The translations under genes were made by a program, and so were the position numbers. A DNA stretch of 64,000 nt from positions 24,907-88,906 of the forward strand of contig JADYZV010000140.1 of NCBI GenBank assembly GCA_020852965.1, in the 5' to 3' direction. Origin of the DNA: Pirellulaceae bacterium (GTDB taxonomy: Bacteria; Planctomycetota; Planctomycetia; Pirellulales; Pirellulaceae). The notes beneath the pieces are model-generated. The model did no database searches. It was not told the origin of the DNA and saw nothing but the letters and a program-made list of their open reading frames with translations. Shown here piece after piece: positions 1 through 8,472 of the stretch (the first letter of the stretch is position 1; every line of letters starts with the position of its first letter).

Positions 1-1800
1 GACGGGAAATCGATCCTACCGGTATTGAGCGGTCAGAAAACCAGTCATCGCAGCGAGATCTTCACGACTCACAGCGGCGATGGGAATTTCAACGTCTATC
101 CATCGCGCAGCGTGCGTACCGACCAATTCAAGTACATTCGCAACCTTTACCCCGAATTCCAATTTGATTCGCACGTCACCAAGGTGAAAAACGAGCACGC
201 CTACTGGTCGAGCTGGGTGGAGAAGGGACGGTCCGTGCCTGCGGCTGCGCGCAAGGTCCAGAGATATCAGCAGCGCCCCGCCGAGGAGCTGTATGACCTC
301 AGCACCGATCCTCATGAAAAGCACAACCTAGCGCAAGAGTCCGCGTACGCGAATCAGTTGAAAGAATTGAGTGGCAAACTCGATGTATGGCTTCGCGAAC
401 AAAACGACAAACCGACCGTATTTGGCATGCCAACATTGCTGCCGCGTGAAGGAACCCCGCCGAACGTGATTACTGTTTTCATTGATGACATGGGCTGGCA
501 AGATCTATCGTGCTTTGGAGGTCAAGCGGACCAGACCCCGCGTATCGATCAACTCGCGCAAGAAGGCTTGCGGTTCACCAACTTTTACGTCAACTCCCCG
601 ATATGCTCGCCGTCTCGAACAGCGCTGACGACCGGCAATTTCCCAGCGCGGCATCGCATTACCTCGTATTTGGCCCGGCGGGAGTTGAATGAGCAGCGGG
701 GGATGGCGCAGTGGTTGGACGCTAGTGTACCGACGCTCCCTCGCATGTTATCCCAAGCTGGCTATGCGACGGGGCATTTCGGCAAATGGCACATGGGAGG
801 GCAGCGAGACGTTGGTGAAGCTCCACTCATACCAGAGTATGGTTTTGATGCATCGCTGACGAACTTCGAGGGGCTGGGACCTCGCGTCTTGCCGCTGTGC
901 GATGCGTTCGACGGTCAGGAGCCCAAGCGTCACGATCTCGGCAGTGCCAACTTGGGGCATGGGCCGATCGAATGGGAGGATCGTTCAAAGATCACGCAGC
1001 GATATGTGGACCGAACGCTTGAGTTCATCGACGAAGCCACCGCCGAAAAGCGTCCTTTCTACGTGAATGTCTGGCCGGACGATGTCCACTCTCCATTCTT
1101 TCCACCGAAAGCTATGCGCGGCGACGAAGCGAAGCGGACGCTCTATCTGGCTGTTCTTAAGACCATGGATCAACAATTGGGAGCGCTCTTCGATCGAGTT
1201 CGCAACGATCCACAGCTACGAGACAACACTCTGATCATTCTCGCCAGCGACAACGGCCATGAACCAGGGGCGGGAAGTGGTGGACCATTGCGCGGAGCGA
1301 AGGGAAGCTTATACGAAGGGGGCATCCGAAGCCCGCTGATTGTATGGGGCCCCGGCTTGGTAGATGCTTCTGCTGTGGGTAATACCAATGATACGACCAT
1401 CGTTTCCAACGTCGACGTGGTTGCCTCACTGATGAACCTGTGCCAAGTGGAGTCACCCGAGGGCTATCAGTGCGATGGAGAAGACCTACTAGCGGCGCTA
1501 TTGGGCAAATCGACTGCGCAGCGCAATGGCCCATTGTTCTGGCGGCGTCCACCCGATCACCCAGGTAAGCCCAACGCTCCGGCACCAGACCTCGCCGTTC
1601 GCGACAAGCAATGGAAGCTATTGTGCGACATTCATGGCAAGCACGCGCAGTTGTACGACCTGACCGAAGATATCGGAGAGGCCAACAATCTGGCAAAATC
1701 CAACCTTCAAATAACCAAACGACTCAAGCAAGCGGTCCTCAAGTGGAATGACACCTTGCCGGTCGACGGCGTGGGAGCTACCGATCCAATTCGTCAGTAG
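1..1800 (+). CDS. Double sulfatase, C-terminal part (5' end outside window)
   Basis: The frame is open from the first base, so the gene starts upstream. Residues up to about 120 look like the C-terminal region of one arylsulfatase and end in an ELYDLSTDPHEKHNLA-type tail. A complete second sulfatase follows. Its metal-binding start VFIDDMGWQD, the formylglycine signature CSPSR (Cys codon 604-606), HFGKWHMGG and SDNGHEPG are all present, and it closes with a second QLYDL tail. Type I sulfatases hydrolyse sulfate esters after the Cys is converted to formylglycine. In planctomycetes they usually act on sulfated algal polysaccharides in the periplasm or outside the cell. The fusion of two sulfatase units in one chain is inferred from the repeated C-terminal motif, because the first catalytic site lies outside the window. 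Substrate cannot be assigned. Confidence 0.9.
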   Translation, partial: DGKSILPVLSGQKTSHRSEIFTTHSGDGNFNVYPSRSVRTDQFKYIRNLYPEFQFDSHVTKVKNEHAYWSSWVEKGRSVPAAARKVQRYQQRPAEELYDLSTDPHEKHNLAQESAYANQLKELSGKLDVWLREQNDKPTVFGMPTLLPREGTPPNVITVFIDDMGWQDLSCFGGQADQTPRIDQLAQEGLRFTNFYVNSPICSPSRTALTTGNFPARHRITSYLARRELNEQRGMAQWLDASVPTLPRMLSQAGYATGHFGKWHMGGQRDVGEAPLIPEYGFDASLTNFEGLGPRVLPLCDAFDGQEPKRHDLGSANLGHGPIEWEDRSKITQRYVDRTLEFIDEATAEKRPFYVNVWPDDVHSPFFPPKAMRGDEAKRTLYLAVLKTMDQQLGALFDRVRNDPQLRDNTLIILASDNGHEPGAGSGGPLRGAKGSLYEGGIRSPLIVWGPGLVDASAVGNTNDTTIVSNVDVVASLMNLCQVESPEGYQCDGEDLLAALLGKSTAQRNGPLFWRRPPDHPGKPNAPAPDLAVRDKQWKLLCDIHGKHAQLYDLTEDIGEANNLAKSNLQITKRLKQAVLKWNDTLPVDGVGATDPIRQ

Positions 1801-1806
1801 TCGTGC

Positions 1807-1872
1807 GATATTCGCGTTCATTCACATGATATATTTGCGTTCATTCACATGATATATTCGCGTTCATTCGCG
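1807..1872. repeat. Three tandem 21-23 bp repeats
   Basis: Three head-to-tail units start at 1807, 1828 and 1851. Each is built on GATAT(AT)TYGCGTTCATTC and the last runs into a CGTGGTTCGTGG tail. They lie just behind the sulfatase stop. A short CCTGGGACAATCCCAGG palindrome follows near 1896-1912. No open frame or promoter is obvious in the remaining gap to the next gene. Confidence 0.7.
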
Positions 1873-1998
1873 TGGTTCGTGGGCTTAACTCGGCCTGGGA
1901 CAATCCCAGGCGCCACGGCGACACTATGCTAACGGCGACAGCCAAGCTGGCGTGGCAAATGACGACCGAAACTTTGAACTCCATCTCGCGGGCTTGAA

Positions 1999-3126
1999 TT
2001 GTTGACTGAGAATCTCAACCGTGGTTTGATCCACTTCGGAAAATACGTGGTTGCTCCAGCCACCTTGCTCCCCATCCGACGTGGCGCTAAGAAGCCTTAC
2101 GAATTTCTAACCATCGACCAGCTTCAGGCTGAGTTCGGTGAACGCGTTACGATCACCCCGTTCGAAGAACCAAGCGATGCGGAACTGAGTGACGGCGAGT
2201 CTTTACCTGGCTTTGTGGCGGTGCTCAGAAACGGCTGGTGTCACGGGCGTTATTGCGACTGGGTCGGCATTGAAAATCGACCGCTGCGAGATTTTCGATT
2301 GTTCGACGGTGCTCGGCGGATGTCGGCTAGAAAATATCCCATGGGGCGTCTCAATCCGCGCTACTATCGTCAACTGCTAACCACGCCTGATAGATTTCCC
2401 CGGCCAACGCGCGTCGCTGGACGTGTGCTGGTGCTCAATAAGGGGGCGGCGCACAACTATTATCACTGGATTACCGAAGTGTTACCTCGTCTGGAGCTAG
2501 CGCGCCGAGCGGGTTGGACGGAAGCGGATTACTATGTTGTCGATTGCTACAAACCTTTTCAACGACAAACGCTTCAGAGTTTGGGGATCCCACGCGAGAA
2601 GGTGATCGAGCCTCACAATGGATTGCTGATAGAAGCCGACGAGTTGATCGTTCCTTCGTTGGCAACTGCGCTAGCTCGCTCACGCACGGGCGAAATGCTG
2701 CGTGAGGCATTTGGCGTACCTTCTCCGCCGCAGGTCGGCGGCACCCGTCGAATTTTCGTCTCACGTAAAAACGCGCGAACTCGGCGAATTGCCAACGAAA
2801 CGCAAATCGAAGAAGTGCTCACCCCATTGGGCTTCGAATTCCATTGCTTGGAGCAGTACACGCTGGCGAAGCAAATCCAGTTGTTCGGCGAGGCGGAGAT
2901 GATTGTCGGCGGACATGGAGCGGGCTTGACCAATATGTTGTACGCTCAGGCTGGCACGCGCGTTATCGAGCTCGCGCCCAGCAACTATATTCGCAAATGT
3001 TACGCAATGTTGAGCGAAGAGTTAGGCCACCCTTATAGTCTCGTCGAAGCCCATCGCAGTCGGCGGTCTCGCAATTTGCATGTGCCGTGTGACGATCTAT
3101 TGGCTGCGGTGACCGGTAATTGGTAA
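1999..3126 (+). CDS. GT61-type (DUF563) glycosyltransferase
   Basis: A 375-residue protein without signal peptide. The central NYYHWITEVLPRL motif (about residues 153-165) and the later GGHGAGLTN motif (about 307-315), followed by a VIELAP strand, are typical of the GT61/DUF563 family, which transfers sugars such as xylose or GlcNAc onto glycans. In bacteria it is often found in capsule or exopolysaccharide loci. The longest frame begins at a TTG and a second TTG follows at once. There is no convincing ribosome-binding site, so the start could be one codon later or further in. It lies alone between a sulfatase and a peptidase, so acceptor and donor cannot be read from context. Confidence 0.8.
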   Translation: MLTENLNRGLIHFGKYVVAPATLLPIRRGAKKPYEFLTIDQLQAEFGERVTITPFEEPSDAELSDGESLPGFVAVLRNGWCHGRYCDWVGIENRPLRDFRLFDGARRMSARKYPMGRLNPRYYRQLLTTPDRFPRPTRVAGRVLVLNKGAAHNYYHWITEVLPRLELARRAGWTEADYYVVDCYKPFQRQTLQSLGIPREKVIEPHNGLLIEADELIVPSLATALARSRTGEMLREAFGVPSPPQVGGTRRIFVSRKNARTRRIANETQIEEVLTPLGFEFHCLEQYTLAKQIQLFGEAEMIVGGHGAGLTNMLYAQAGTRVIELAPSNYIRKCYAMLSEELGHPYSLVEAHRSRRSRNLHVPCDDLLAAVTGNW

Positions 3127-3135
3127 CCTAGCTAT

Positions 3136-3208
3136 CCGTGCTCCAGCCTTGCCATTCGTGCTAGCGAATGACACGAATTCTCGCACGGATGGCAAATCCG
3201 GAGCACGG
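3136..3208. repeat. 25-bp imperfect inverted repeat, possible terminator
   Basis: Arms at 3136-3160 and 3184-3208 match at 21 of 25 positions as inverted copies, both carrying CCGTGCTCC and TTGCCAT blocks. A smaller palindrome (CATTCG...CGAATG, 3153-3170) sits inside. It lies 10 bp behind the glycosyltransferase stop, fitting a transcript-end hairpin, but no T-run follows. Confidence 0.55.
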
Positions 3209-3227
3209 TTGACAGGGACTATCGCGC

Positions 3228-3257
3228 CTGTCAATTGGCGGCTTCAGCACGTATATT
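3228..3257 (+). promoter_or_regulatory. Candidate promoter of the M3 peptidase gene
   Basis: CTGTCA (3228-3233, 4 of 6 to the sigma-70 -35) is followed after 18 bp by TATATT (3252-3257), 46 bp before the start codon. Planctomycete promoters are poorly defined, so this is only a consensus match. Confidence 0.35.
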
Positions 3258-3303
3258 ATAGAGTCACAGCGCGTTCTCCCAAAAAGAATGAGGTTTCAAC
3301 AAT

Positions 3304-5445
3304 ATGCTTAAAGTTCTCAAGCTGACGCTTGTCGTGCAACTATGTCTCGCAATTGGAATTCTGAGCCGACAGGCTCTTGGACAAAATGGAGGTTCAAAAG
3401 TGGCGGATCAGTCATTGCTCAAACCGTGGTCGGGCCCCTACGGAGGAGTTCCGCCGTGGAATCTGGTACGCCCCGACGAATTCGTGGTTAACTTCGAGGC
3501 GGCGATCGCGGACGCAGAAAAGGAAGTTGACGCGATTGCAAACGATCCGGCACCGGCCACTTTCGAGAACACCATCGTCGCCTTGGAGACCGCCGGACGC
3601 CCGCTCGCTCGGCTGAGTGCGATGTTCGGAGTGCATTCATCGAATCTCAACGTGGGCGTCTTGCCAGACGTCGAACGCACCGTGGTTCCGATGTTGTCGA
3701 AGCATGAGGATAAGATCGTTCAAAACAGCAAGCTCTTTGCGCGCATCGATGCGGTTTTTCATGGCGAGGAGTTCAAGCAACTCGACGCCGCGCAGCAGCG
3801 TTTGGTCGACGATCGCTACAAGCAGTTCGTGCGACAAGGGGCCAAACTATCTCAGGCGGACAAAGATCGACTCTCCAAAATCAATCAACGCCTAGCCAGC
3901 CTTTTTACCGACTTTAGCCAGAATGTCCTGGCCGACGAGCAAGGCTATGTGACTTGGATCGAAGATCAAGCGGACTTGGCTGGGTTACCGACGAGTATCG
4001 TGGCGGGCATGGCTGCTGCCGCCAAAGAGAAAGGGAAGCCGAAGCAGTGGGCAGTTACCAATACGCGTTCCTCGGTCGATCCATTCCTGACGTATGCCGA
4101 AAATCGCAGCCTGCGCGAACAAGTATGGCGCAACTTCTACAACCGAGGTGACAACGGCGATCAACATGACAACAACGCTATCATCAGCGAGATCCTCAAA
4201 CTGCGCGCCGTGCGCGCCAAACTACTCGGCTACGAAACCCACGCTCACTGGCGCTTGGAACCGCAGATGGCCAAGAAACCCGAAGCGGCCATGGAACTAA
4301 TGCTCAAGGTGTGGCCCAAAGCGGTTGCCCGAGTGGCTGAGGAAGTAGCCGATATGCAGGACATCGCCGTTCAAGCCGGCGATAAGATCACGATCGAGCC
4401 GTGGGACTATCGCTTTTATGCCGAGAAAGTCCGCAAGCTCAAGTACGACCTCGACTTCAACGAGGTCAAACCCTACTTGCAATTGGAGAAGTTGCGAGAA
4501 GGCATGATGTGGGCCGCAAGCAAGCTTTACGGTTTCCAATTTACTCAGATTCATGACGTGCCCGTGTTTCATCCCGATGTGCGCGTGTGGCGAGTTGACG
4601 ATGCAGAGGGCAAGTTGGTTGGGTTGTGGTATTTCGATCCCTACGCGCGCGAAGGGAAGCGCTCAGGTGCTTGGATGACGGACTACCGAGCACAAGAGAA
4701 CATTGATGAGCCAATCACCACGCTGGTATCCAATAATTCGAACTTTGTCAAAGGTGCTGAAGGGACGCCCGCCCTCATTTCGTGGGATGACGCCGATACG
4801 CTGTTTCATGAATTTGGCCATGCGCTCCACGGACTGTGCTCTAAAGTTCGCTACCCGTCGCAGTCAGGAACGTCGGTCGCCAGAGACTACGTCGAGTTCC
4901 CGTCGCAGCTCAACGAACATTGGTTGATGACGCCCGAGATCCTCAATCAATTCGCGGTACACTACGAAACGGGCGAGGCTTTACCTAAGGAATTGATCGA
5001 CAAGATCGAGAAGGCGGCGACTTTCAATCAGGGCTTCGCGACCGTCGAGTACTTGGCCAGCGCGCTAGTGGATATGAAATTGCATTTGGCCGGTGACGTG
5101 CCGATCGATCCCGATGCGTTCGAGAAGAGGACGCTGAGTGAATTGGGGATGCCACCGCAAATCCCCATGCGGCACCGCACGCCGCAGTTCATGCATATTT
5201 TCTCCGACGACGGATATTCGGCGGGCTATTACAGCTATCTATGGTCTGACGCGCTGACCGCCGATGCGGCCAACGTGTTCGAAGAGGCGGGGAGCTACTA
5301 CGATCCGGTCGTCGCCAAGAGCCTGCATGACCATATTATGTCGGTGGGGGATACCATCGATCCAGTCGAAGGATTCCGCGCATTTCGCGGCCGCGATGTG
5401 GACACGTCCGCACTACTACGCAAGCGCGGTTTTCCCGTCGAATAG
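3304..5445 (+). CDS. Secreted M3 family metallopeptidase (Dcp/oligopeptidase A-like)
   Basis: 713 residues, the usual length for M3 peptidases. A hydrophobic leader (residues 1-26, ending near ALG-Q) indicates export. The zinc motif HEFGH is at residues 502-506 and the third ligand Glu531 lies in DYVEFPSQ, as expected for the thimet oligopeptidase/Dcp clan. The downstream region SDDGYSAGYYSYLWSD matches the substrate-binding tyrosine segment of the family. The enzyme should trim short peptides, probably in the periplasm. The ATG is supported by the signal peptide. The gene is monocistronic: it is preceded by a candidate promoter and followed by a repeat array. Confidence 0.92.
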   Translation: MLKVLKLTLVVQLCLAIGILSRQALGQNGGSKVADQSLLKPWSGPYGGVPPWNLVRPDEFVVNFEAAIADAEKEVDAIANDPAPATFENTIVALETAGRPLARLSAMFGVHSSNLNVGVLPDVERTVVPMLSKHEDKIVQNSKLFARIDAVFHGEEFKQLDAAQQRLVDDRYKQFVRQGAKLSQADKDRLSKINQRLASLFTDFSQNVLADEQGYVTWIEDQADLAGLPTSIVAGMAAAAKEKGKPKQWAVTNTRSSVDPFLTYAENRSLREQVWRNFYNRGDNGDQHDNNAIISEILKLRAVRAKLLGYETHAHWRLEPQMAKKPEAAMELMLKVWPKAVARVAEEVADMQDIAVQAGDKITIEPWDYRFYAEKVRKLKYDLDFNEVKPYLQLEKLREGMMWAASKLYGFQFTQIHDVPVFHPDVRVWRVDDAEGKLVGLWYFDPYAREGKRSGAWMTDYRAQENIDEPITTLVSNNSNFVKGAEGTPALISWDDADTLFHEFGHALHGLCSKVRYPSQSGTSVARDYVEFPSQLNEHWLMTPEILNQFAVHYETGEALPKELIDKIEKAATFNQGFATVEYLASALVDMKLHLAGDVPIDPDAFEKRTLSELGMPPQIPMRHRTPQFMHIFSDDGYSAGYYSYLWSDALTADAANVFEEAGSYYDPVVAKSLHDHIMSVGDTIDPVEGFRAFRGRDVDTSALLRKRGFPVE

Positions 5446-5460
5446 TTCGACATCTCTGCC

Positions 5461-5680
5461 CCTGCCAGCTTGTCTGGCAGGAAGGAGATTTTTTTGGTTA
5501 GATGAACTTGCTCCACGATTGATGCCCCCTGCCAGCTTGTCTGGCAGGAAGGATATTTTTTGGTTAGATGGACTTGCTCCGCGATTGATGCCCCCTGCCA
5601 GCTTGTCTAGCAGGAAGGATATTTTTTGGTTAGATGGACTTGCTCCGCGATTGATGCCCCCTGCCAGCTTGTCTGGCAGG
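5461..5680. repeat. 66-67 bp tandem array of a REP-like hairpin
   Basis: Four hairpins CTGCCAG-CTTGT-CTGGCAG begin at 5462, 5529, 5595 and 5661 (period 67, 66, 66). They are separated by a near-identical spacer containing GATATTTTTTGGTTAGATGG. The third copy has one stem change (CTAGCAG). The first hairpin with its T-rich run directly follows the M3 peptidase stop and could end that transcript. A degenerate copy is visible around 5757-5785. This is the local expansion of a family found throughout the window. Confidence 0.85.
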
Positions 5681-5810
5681 GAGCAAAGTTTTGGAGTCAG
5701 AAAGACGAAGTACGCAGCGCGCCATTTGTTTCGCCAACACTAGAACCAAAACTCACGTTCCTGCCGGGCAAGCCAGCGAGGGAACGAAAGTAAAACAAAC
5801 TGGACTGCAA

Positions 5811-6947
5811 ATGCAATTCTCGACTTGTGAACGTCTAAAACACTCGGCATTTGTTTTTCGCACGTTGCTAATGGTTGCATTAGCAACTCAGGCAACACAT
5901 GCTGACGACTGGCCGTTGGGGCGGGGCGATGCAGCGGGAACTGGGGCGACGAGCCAATCGCTCCCGGCCGATATGGAACTTCTATGGGAAGTCGACGTCG
6001 CAGGGTTAGGTTTCGACGCCGGGCCGATCATCGCACAGGGAAAGGTATATGCTGCTGATCACGATGGCCGCGTGTTGGCGATCGATCTGGTCAGTGGTGA
6101 TGAGCTGTGGCGGATCGAGCTCGATACTGGTTTTGTCTCATCTCCCGCCTTCCGCGACGGAGTGTTGTTTGTCGGTGACTACGACGGCACTTTGCATGCT
6201 CTCGATGCGAGCAATGGTCAGGCGAAATGGCGCTACGAGACCGGAATGGAGATTGATGGCAACCCCAATTTCTTTCAAGATCGAGTGTTGTTCACTTCGC
6301 AAAGCGGAGACCTCTATGCGGTGCGTGTTGCCGACGGCTCGTTGGCTTGGAAATACGAAACTGGAGATCAACTGCAATGTGGCCCAACTTTGGCTGGGGA
6401 CAAAACTTTTCTGGGGGGCTGCGATGCAAACCTACACGTGATTGATGTCAACAATGGCCACGGGGTCGGCCAGCCGTTGCCGATCGACGCTCCCACCGGT
6501 AGCACGCCCAGCGTATTGGGTGACCACGTCTTTGTGCCTACCTACGCAGGTGAGATCTTTTGCTTCAAGCTCCCTTCGTTTGAGTTACATTGGCGTTTCA
6601 AGAACCCACAGTTGGCCGATGAGTTCAAAAATTCAGTAGCCGTGGCCGATGGACTGGCGGTAGCAGCCAGTCGCAACAAGCGAGTGTTTGCCATCGATGT
6701 CAATACCGGTTCCGTCGTCTGGGAGCAAACGTTGCGCAAACGCTGTGATGCCTCGCCAGTCATTGCCGGAGAACAAGTCGTGGTGGCTTCAGCCGATGGC
6801 CGCATCTTGCTTTTCGACCTGAAATCGGGAAAACCTCAGTGGATGTTCGAGGTGAAACCAGGCTTTCTGGGCGCGCCCGCCGTCGCAGATGGTAGACTAG
6901 TAGTAGCCAACGATCGGGGGACCATTTTCTGCTTTGGAAAGAAATAG
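5811..6947 (+). CDS. Exported PQQ-repeat beta-propeller protein (BamB-like)
   Basis: 378 residues from the chosen ATG. The frame is open further upstream, but that part runs through repeat DNA, while the ATG at 5811 gives a normal signal peptide (hydrophobic residues about 12-30, cleavage near THA-D). The mature protein consists of repeated blades of the type VYAADHDGRVLAIDLVSGDELW, each carrying the Trp-docking pattern of PQQ/pyrrolo-quinoline repeat proteins. No catalytic quinoprotein residues are evident, so a binding or scaffold role like BamB is more likely than a dehydrogenase. Planctomycetes carry many such proteins of unknown function. It stands alone. Confidence 0.85.
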   Translation: MQFSTCERLKHSAFVFRTLLMVALATQATHADDWPLGRGDAAGTGATSQSLPADMELLWEVDVAGLGFDAGPIIAQGKVYAADHDGRVLAIDLVSGDELWRIELDTGFVSSPAFRDGVLFVGDYDGTLHALDASNGQAKWRYETGMEIDGNPNFFQDRVLFTSQSGDLYAVRVADGSLAWKYETGDQLQCGPTLAGDKTFLGGCDANLHVIDVNNGHGVGQPLPIDAPTGSTPSVLGDHVFVPTYAGEIFCFKLPSFELHWRFKNPQLADEFKNSVAVADGLAVAASRNKRVFAIDVNTGSVVWEQTLRKRCDASPVIAGEQVVVASADGRILLFDLKSGKPQWMFEVKPGFLGAPAVADGRLVVANDRGTIFCFGKK

Positions 6948-6972
6948 GGGACGGTCAAGATTCAGATTTAGG

Positions 6973-7100
6973 GTAGTGGGCGAGGATACGAGTCCCTGTG
7001 ACGTAGTGGACGAGGTTACGAGTCCCTGTGACGTAGTGGACGAGGATACGAGTCCGTATGATTCTGCATGCGAAAAGAGACTCGTATCCTCGTCCACTAC
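6973..7100. repeat. 30-bp tandem repeats plus a 22-bp perfect inverted repeat
   Basis: Three direct units start at 6973, 7003 and 7033, each beginning GTAGTGGACGAGG or one base off and continuing TACGAGTCC. The third unit (7033-7054) has a perfect 22-bp inverted partner at 7079-7100, with a 24-nt loop. The block fills the gap before the radical SAM gene. Related copies occur at 22405-22428, 27744-27802 and 53571-53597, so this is a dispersed family. Confidence 0.85.
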
Positions 7101-7167
7101 CATTTCTTCGTGGCGTTCGTCGAGAAATATTGAACATACCGCAATATCGTGTGAGATAGACTTAACC

Positions 7168-8472
7168 ATGCCAATTGATGCCACCACGACGGAAGTCGGT
7201 AGTTACTTCATTTCCAACTACCCTCCCTACTCACAATGGAAACCCGAGTTTCTACCGGAGGTCGAGCGCGCGATGGCCGACCCGCCGCGCCCCGTGCCGC
7301 TCGGGCTGTACTTGCACATTCCCTTCTGTCGCAAGCGCTGCAAGTTCTGTTACTTCAAAGTGTTCACGGGCAAGAACTCAGGCGAGATCGAAACCTACGT
7401 CGAAGCGCTGTGCCGCGAGATTGAGCTGGTCAGCCAACAAGCGGTGATGGGAGATCGACCGTTTCGCTTCGTCTATTTTGGCGGTGGCACACCAAGCTTT
7501 CTATCGCCCAAGCAATTGACCAGTTTGGTCGATCGTTTGCGAGCCAATATAAGTTGGGACAAGGCGGAGGAGGTCACCTTCGAATGCGAGCCTGGTACGC
7601 TGAGCGAATCGAAAGTACATACGCTGCGCGAGCTCGGTGTGACGCGTCTGAGCCTTGGTATCGAGAATTTTGATGATGCGATCTTGGAGGAGAACGGTCG
7701 AGCCCACTTGTCGAAGGAAGTTTTCCGCGTGTGGGACTGGATCGTGGCAGCTAAGTTTCCGAACGTCAATATAGATCTCATATCGGGTATGGTCGGTGAG
7801 ACATGGGATAACTGGAAGGTGAACGTCGCTAAGACGCTCGAGCTATCCCCTGAGAGCGTGACGATCTATCAAATGGAGCTCCCCTTCAATACCGTTTACT
7901 CGGAAGGGATACTGAGACAGGCGCAGCAGTCGCCTGTGGCCGATTGGCAGACAAAACGCGATTGGGTCCAATATGCATTTGAGGCCTTTGCCGATGCGGG
8001 CTATGCGCAAAGTTCCGCCTACACGATGATCAAAGACCCAAAAAAGATCAGCTTCAGCTATCGCGATAATTTGTGGAAGGGATCCGACCTCATCGCAACT
8101 GGCATCGCCTCGTTCGGGCATGTTACTGGCGTACACTATCAGAATCTACCTGAGTGGCATCAATACATCGGTGCGGTCAATGAAGGGCGTCTACCGCTGG
8201 GGCGAGCCTTCACGCCGACGGCCCAACAAGCCATGATCCGTGAGATGATCCTATTGCTCAAACGCGGATACCTTGAGATCGACTACTTCCAAGAAAAATT
8301 TGGAACTGATATTTGGTCGGAGTTTCAAGAGGTGTGGGAGCAGTACGTCAGCGATGGCTACGTCATCCGCGATGGCGATCGCATCGAATTGACGATGGAA
8401 GGGCTACTGCGTGCTGACGGACTATTGCCGCCATTCTTCGAACCGGAATTTCGTGGAGTGCGTTATACATGA
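7168..8472 (+). CDS. HemN/HemW-like radical SAM enzyme
   Basis: 434 residues from the ATG at 7168. The frame extends further upstream, but only through the repeat block, so this start is preferred despite a weak ribosome-binding site. The HIPFCRKRCKFCYF segment supplies the CxxxCxxC cluster ligands Cys54, Cys58 and Cys61. GGGTPSF is the glycine-rich SAM-contact motif. A HemN C-terminal-type domain follows (about residues 345-430, LTMEGLLRADGL). Homologues are routinely labelled coproporphyrinogen III oxidase, but no haem genes are nearby. The gene overlaps the downstream GcvH-like gene by 4 bp (ATGA) and that gene overlaps the ferredoxin gene. The enzyme therefore probably modifies, or works with, a lipoyl-type carrier. 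Reaction unknown. Confidence 0.85.
   Translation: MPIDATTTEVGSYFISNYPPYSQWKPEFLPEVERAMADPPRPVPLGLYLHIPFCRKRCKFCYFKVFTGKNSGEIETYVEALCREIELVSQQAVMGDRPFRFVYFGGGTPSFLSPKQLTSLVDRLRANISWDKAEEVTFECEPGTLSESKVHTLRELGVTRLSLGIENFDDAILEENGRAHLSKEVFRVWDWIVAAKFPNVNIDLISGMVGETWDNWKVNVAKTLELSPESVTIYQMELPFNTVYSEGILRQAQQSPVADWQTKRDWVQYAFEAFADAGYAQSSAYTMIKDPKKISFSYRDNLWKGSDLIATGIASFGHVTGVHYQNLPEWHQYIGAVNEGRLPLGRAFTPTAQQAMIREMILLLKRGYLEIDYFQEKFGTDIWSEFQEVWEQYVSDGYVIRDGDRIELTMEGLLRADGLLPPFFEPEFRGVRYT

Noticed and set aside
5461..5680. Regular repeats considered as a CRISPR array
   Set aside because: The spacers are near-identical, not unique, and the repeat is a small hairpin; no cas gene is near.
6934..7167. 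N-terminal extension of the radical SAM gene through the repeat block
   Set aside because: The extra residues are a translation of 30-bp repeats (VVDEDTSP type) and no homologous N-terminus is expected; the ATG at 7168 is preferred.
7168..8472. Calling the radical SAM gene hemN or hemW
   Set aside because: Motifs fit the family, but context with a GcvH-like carrier and ferredoxin argues against a haem role; no symbol given.
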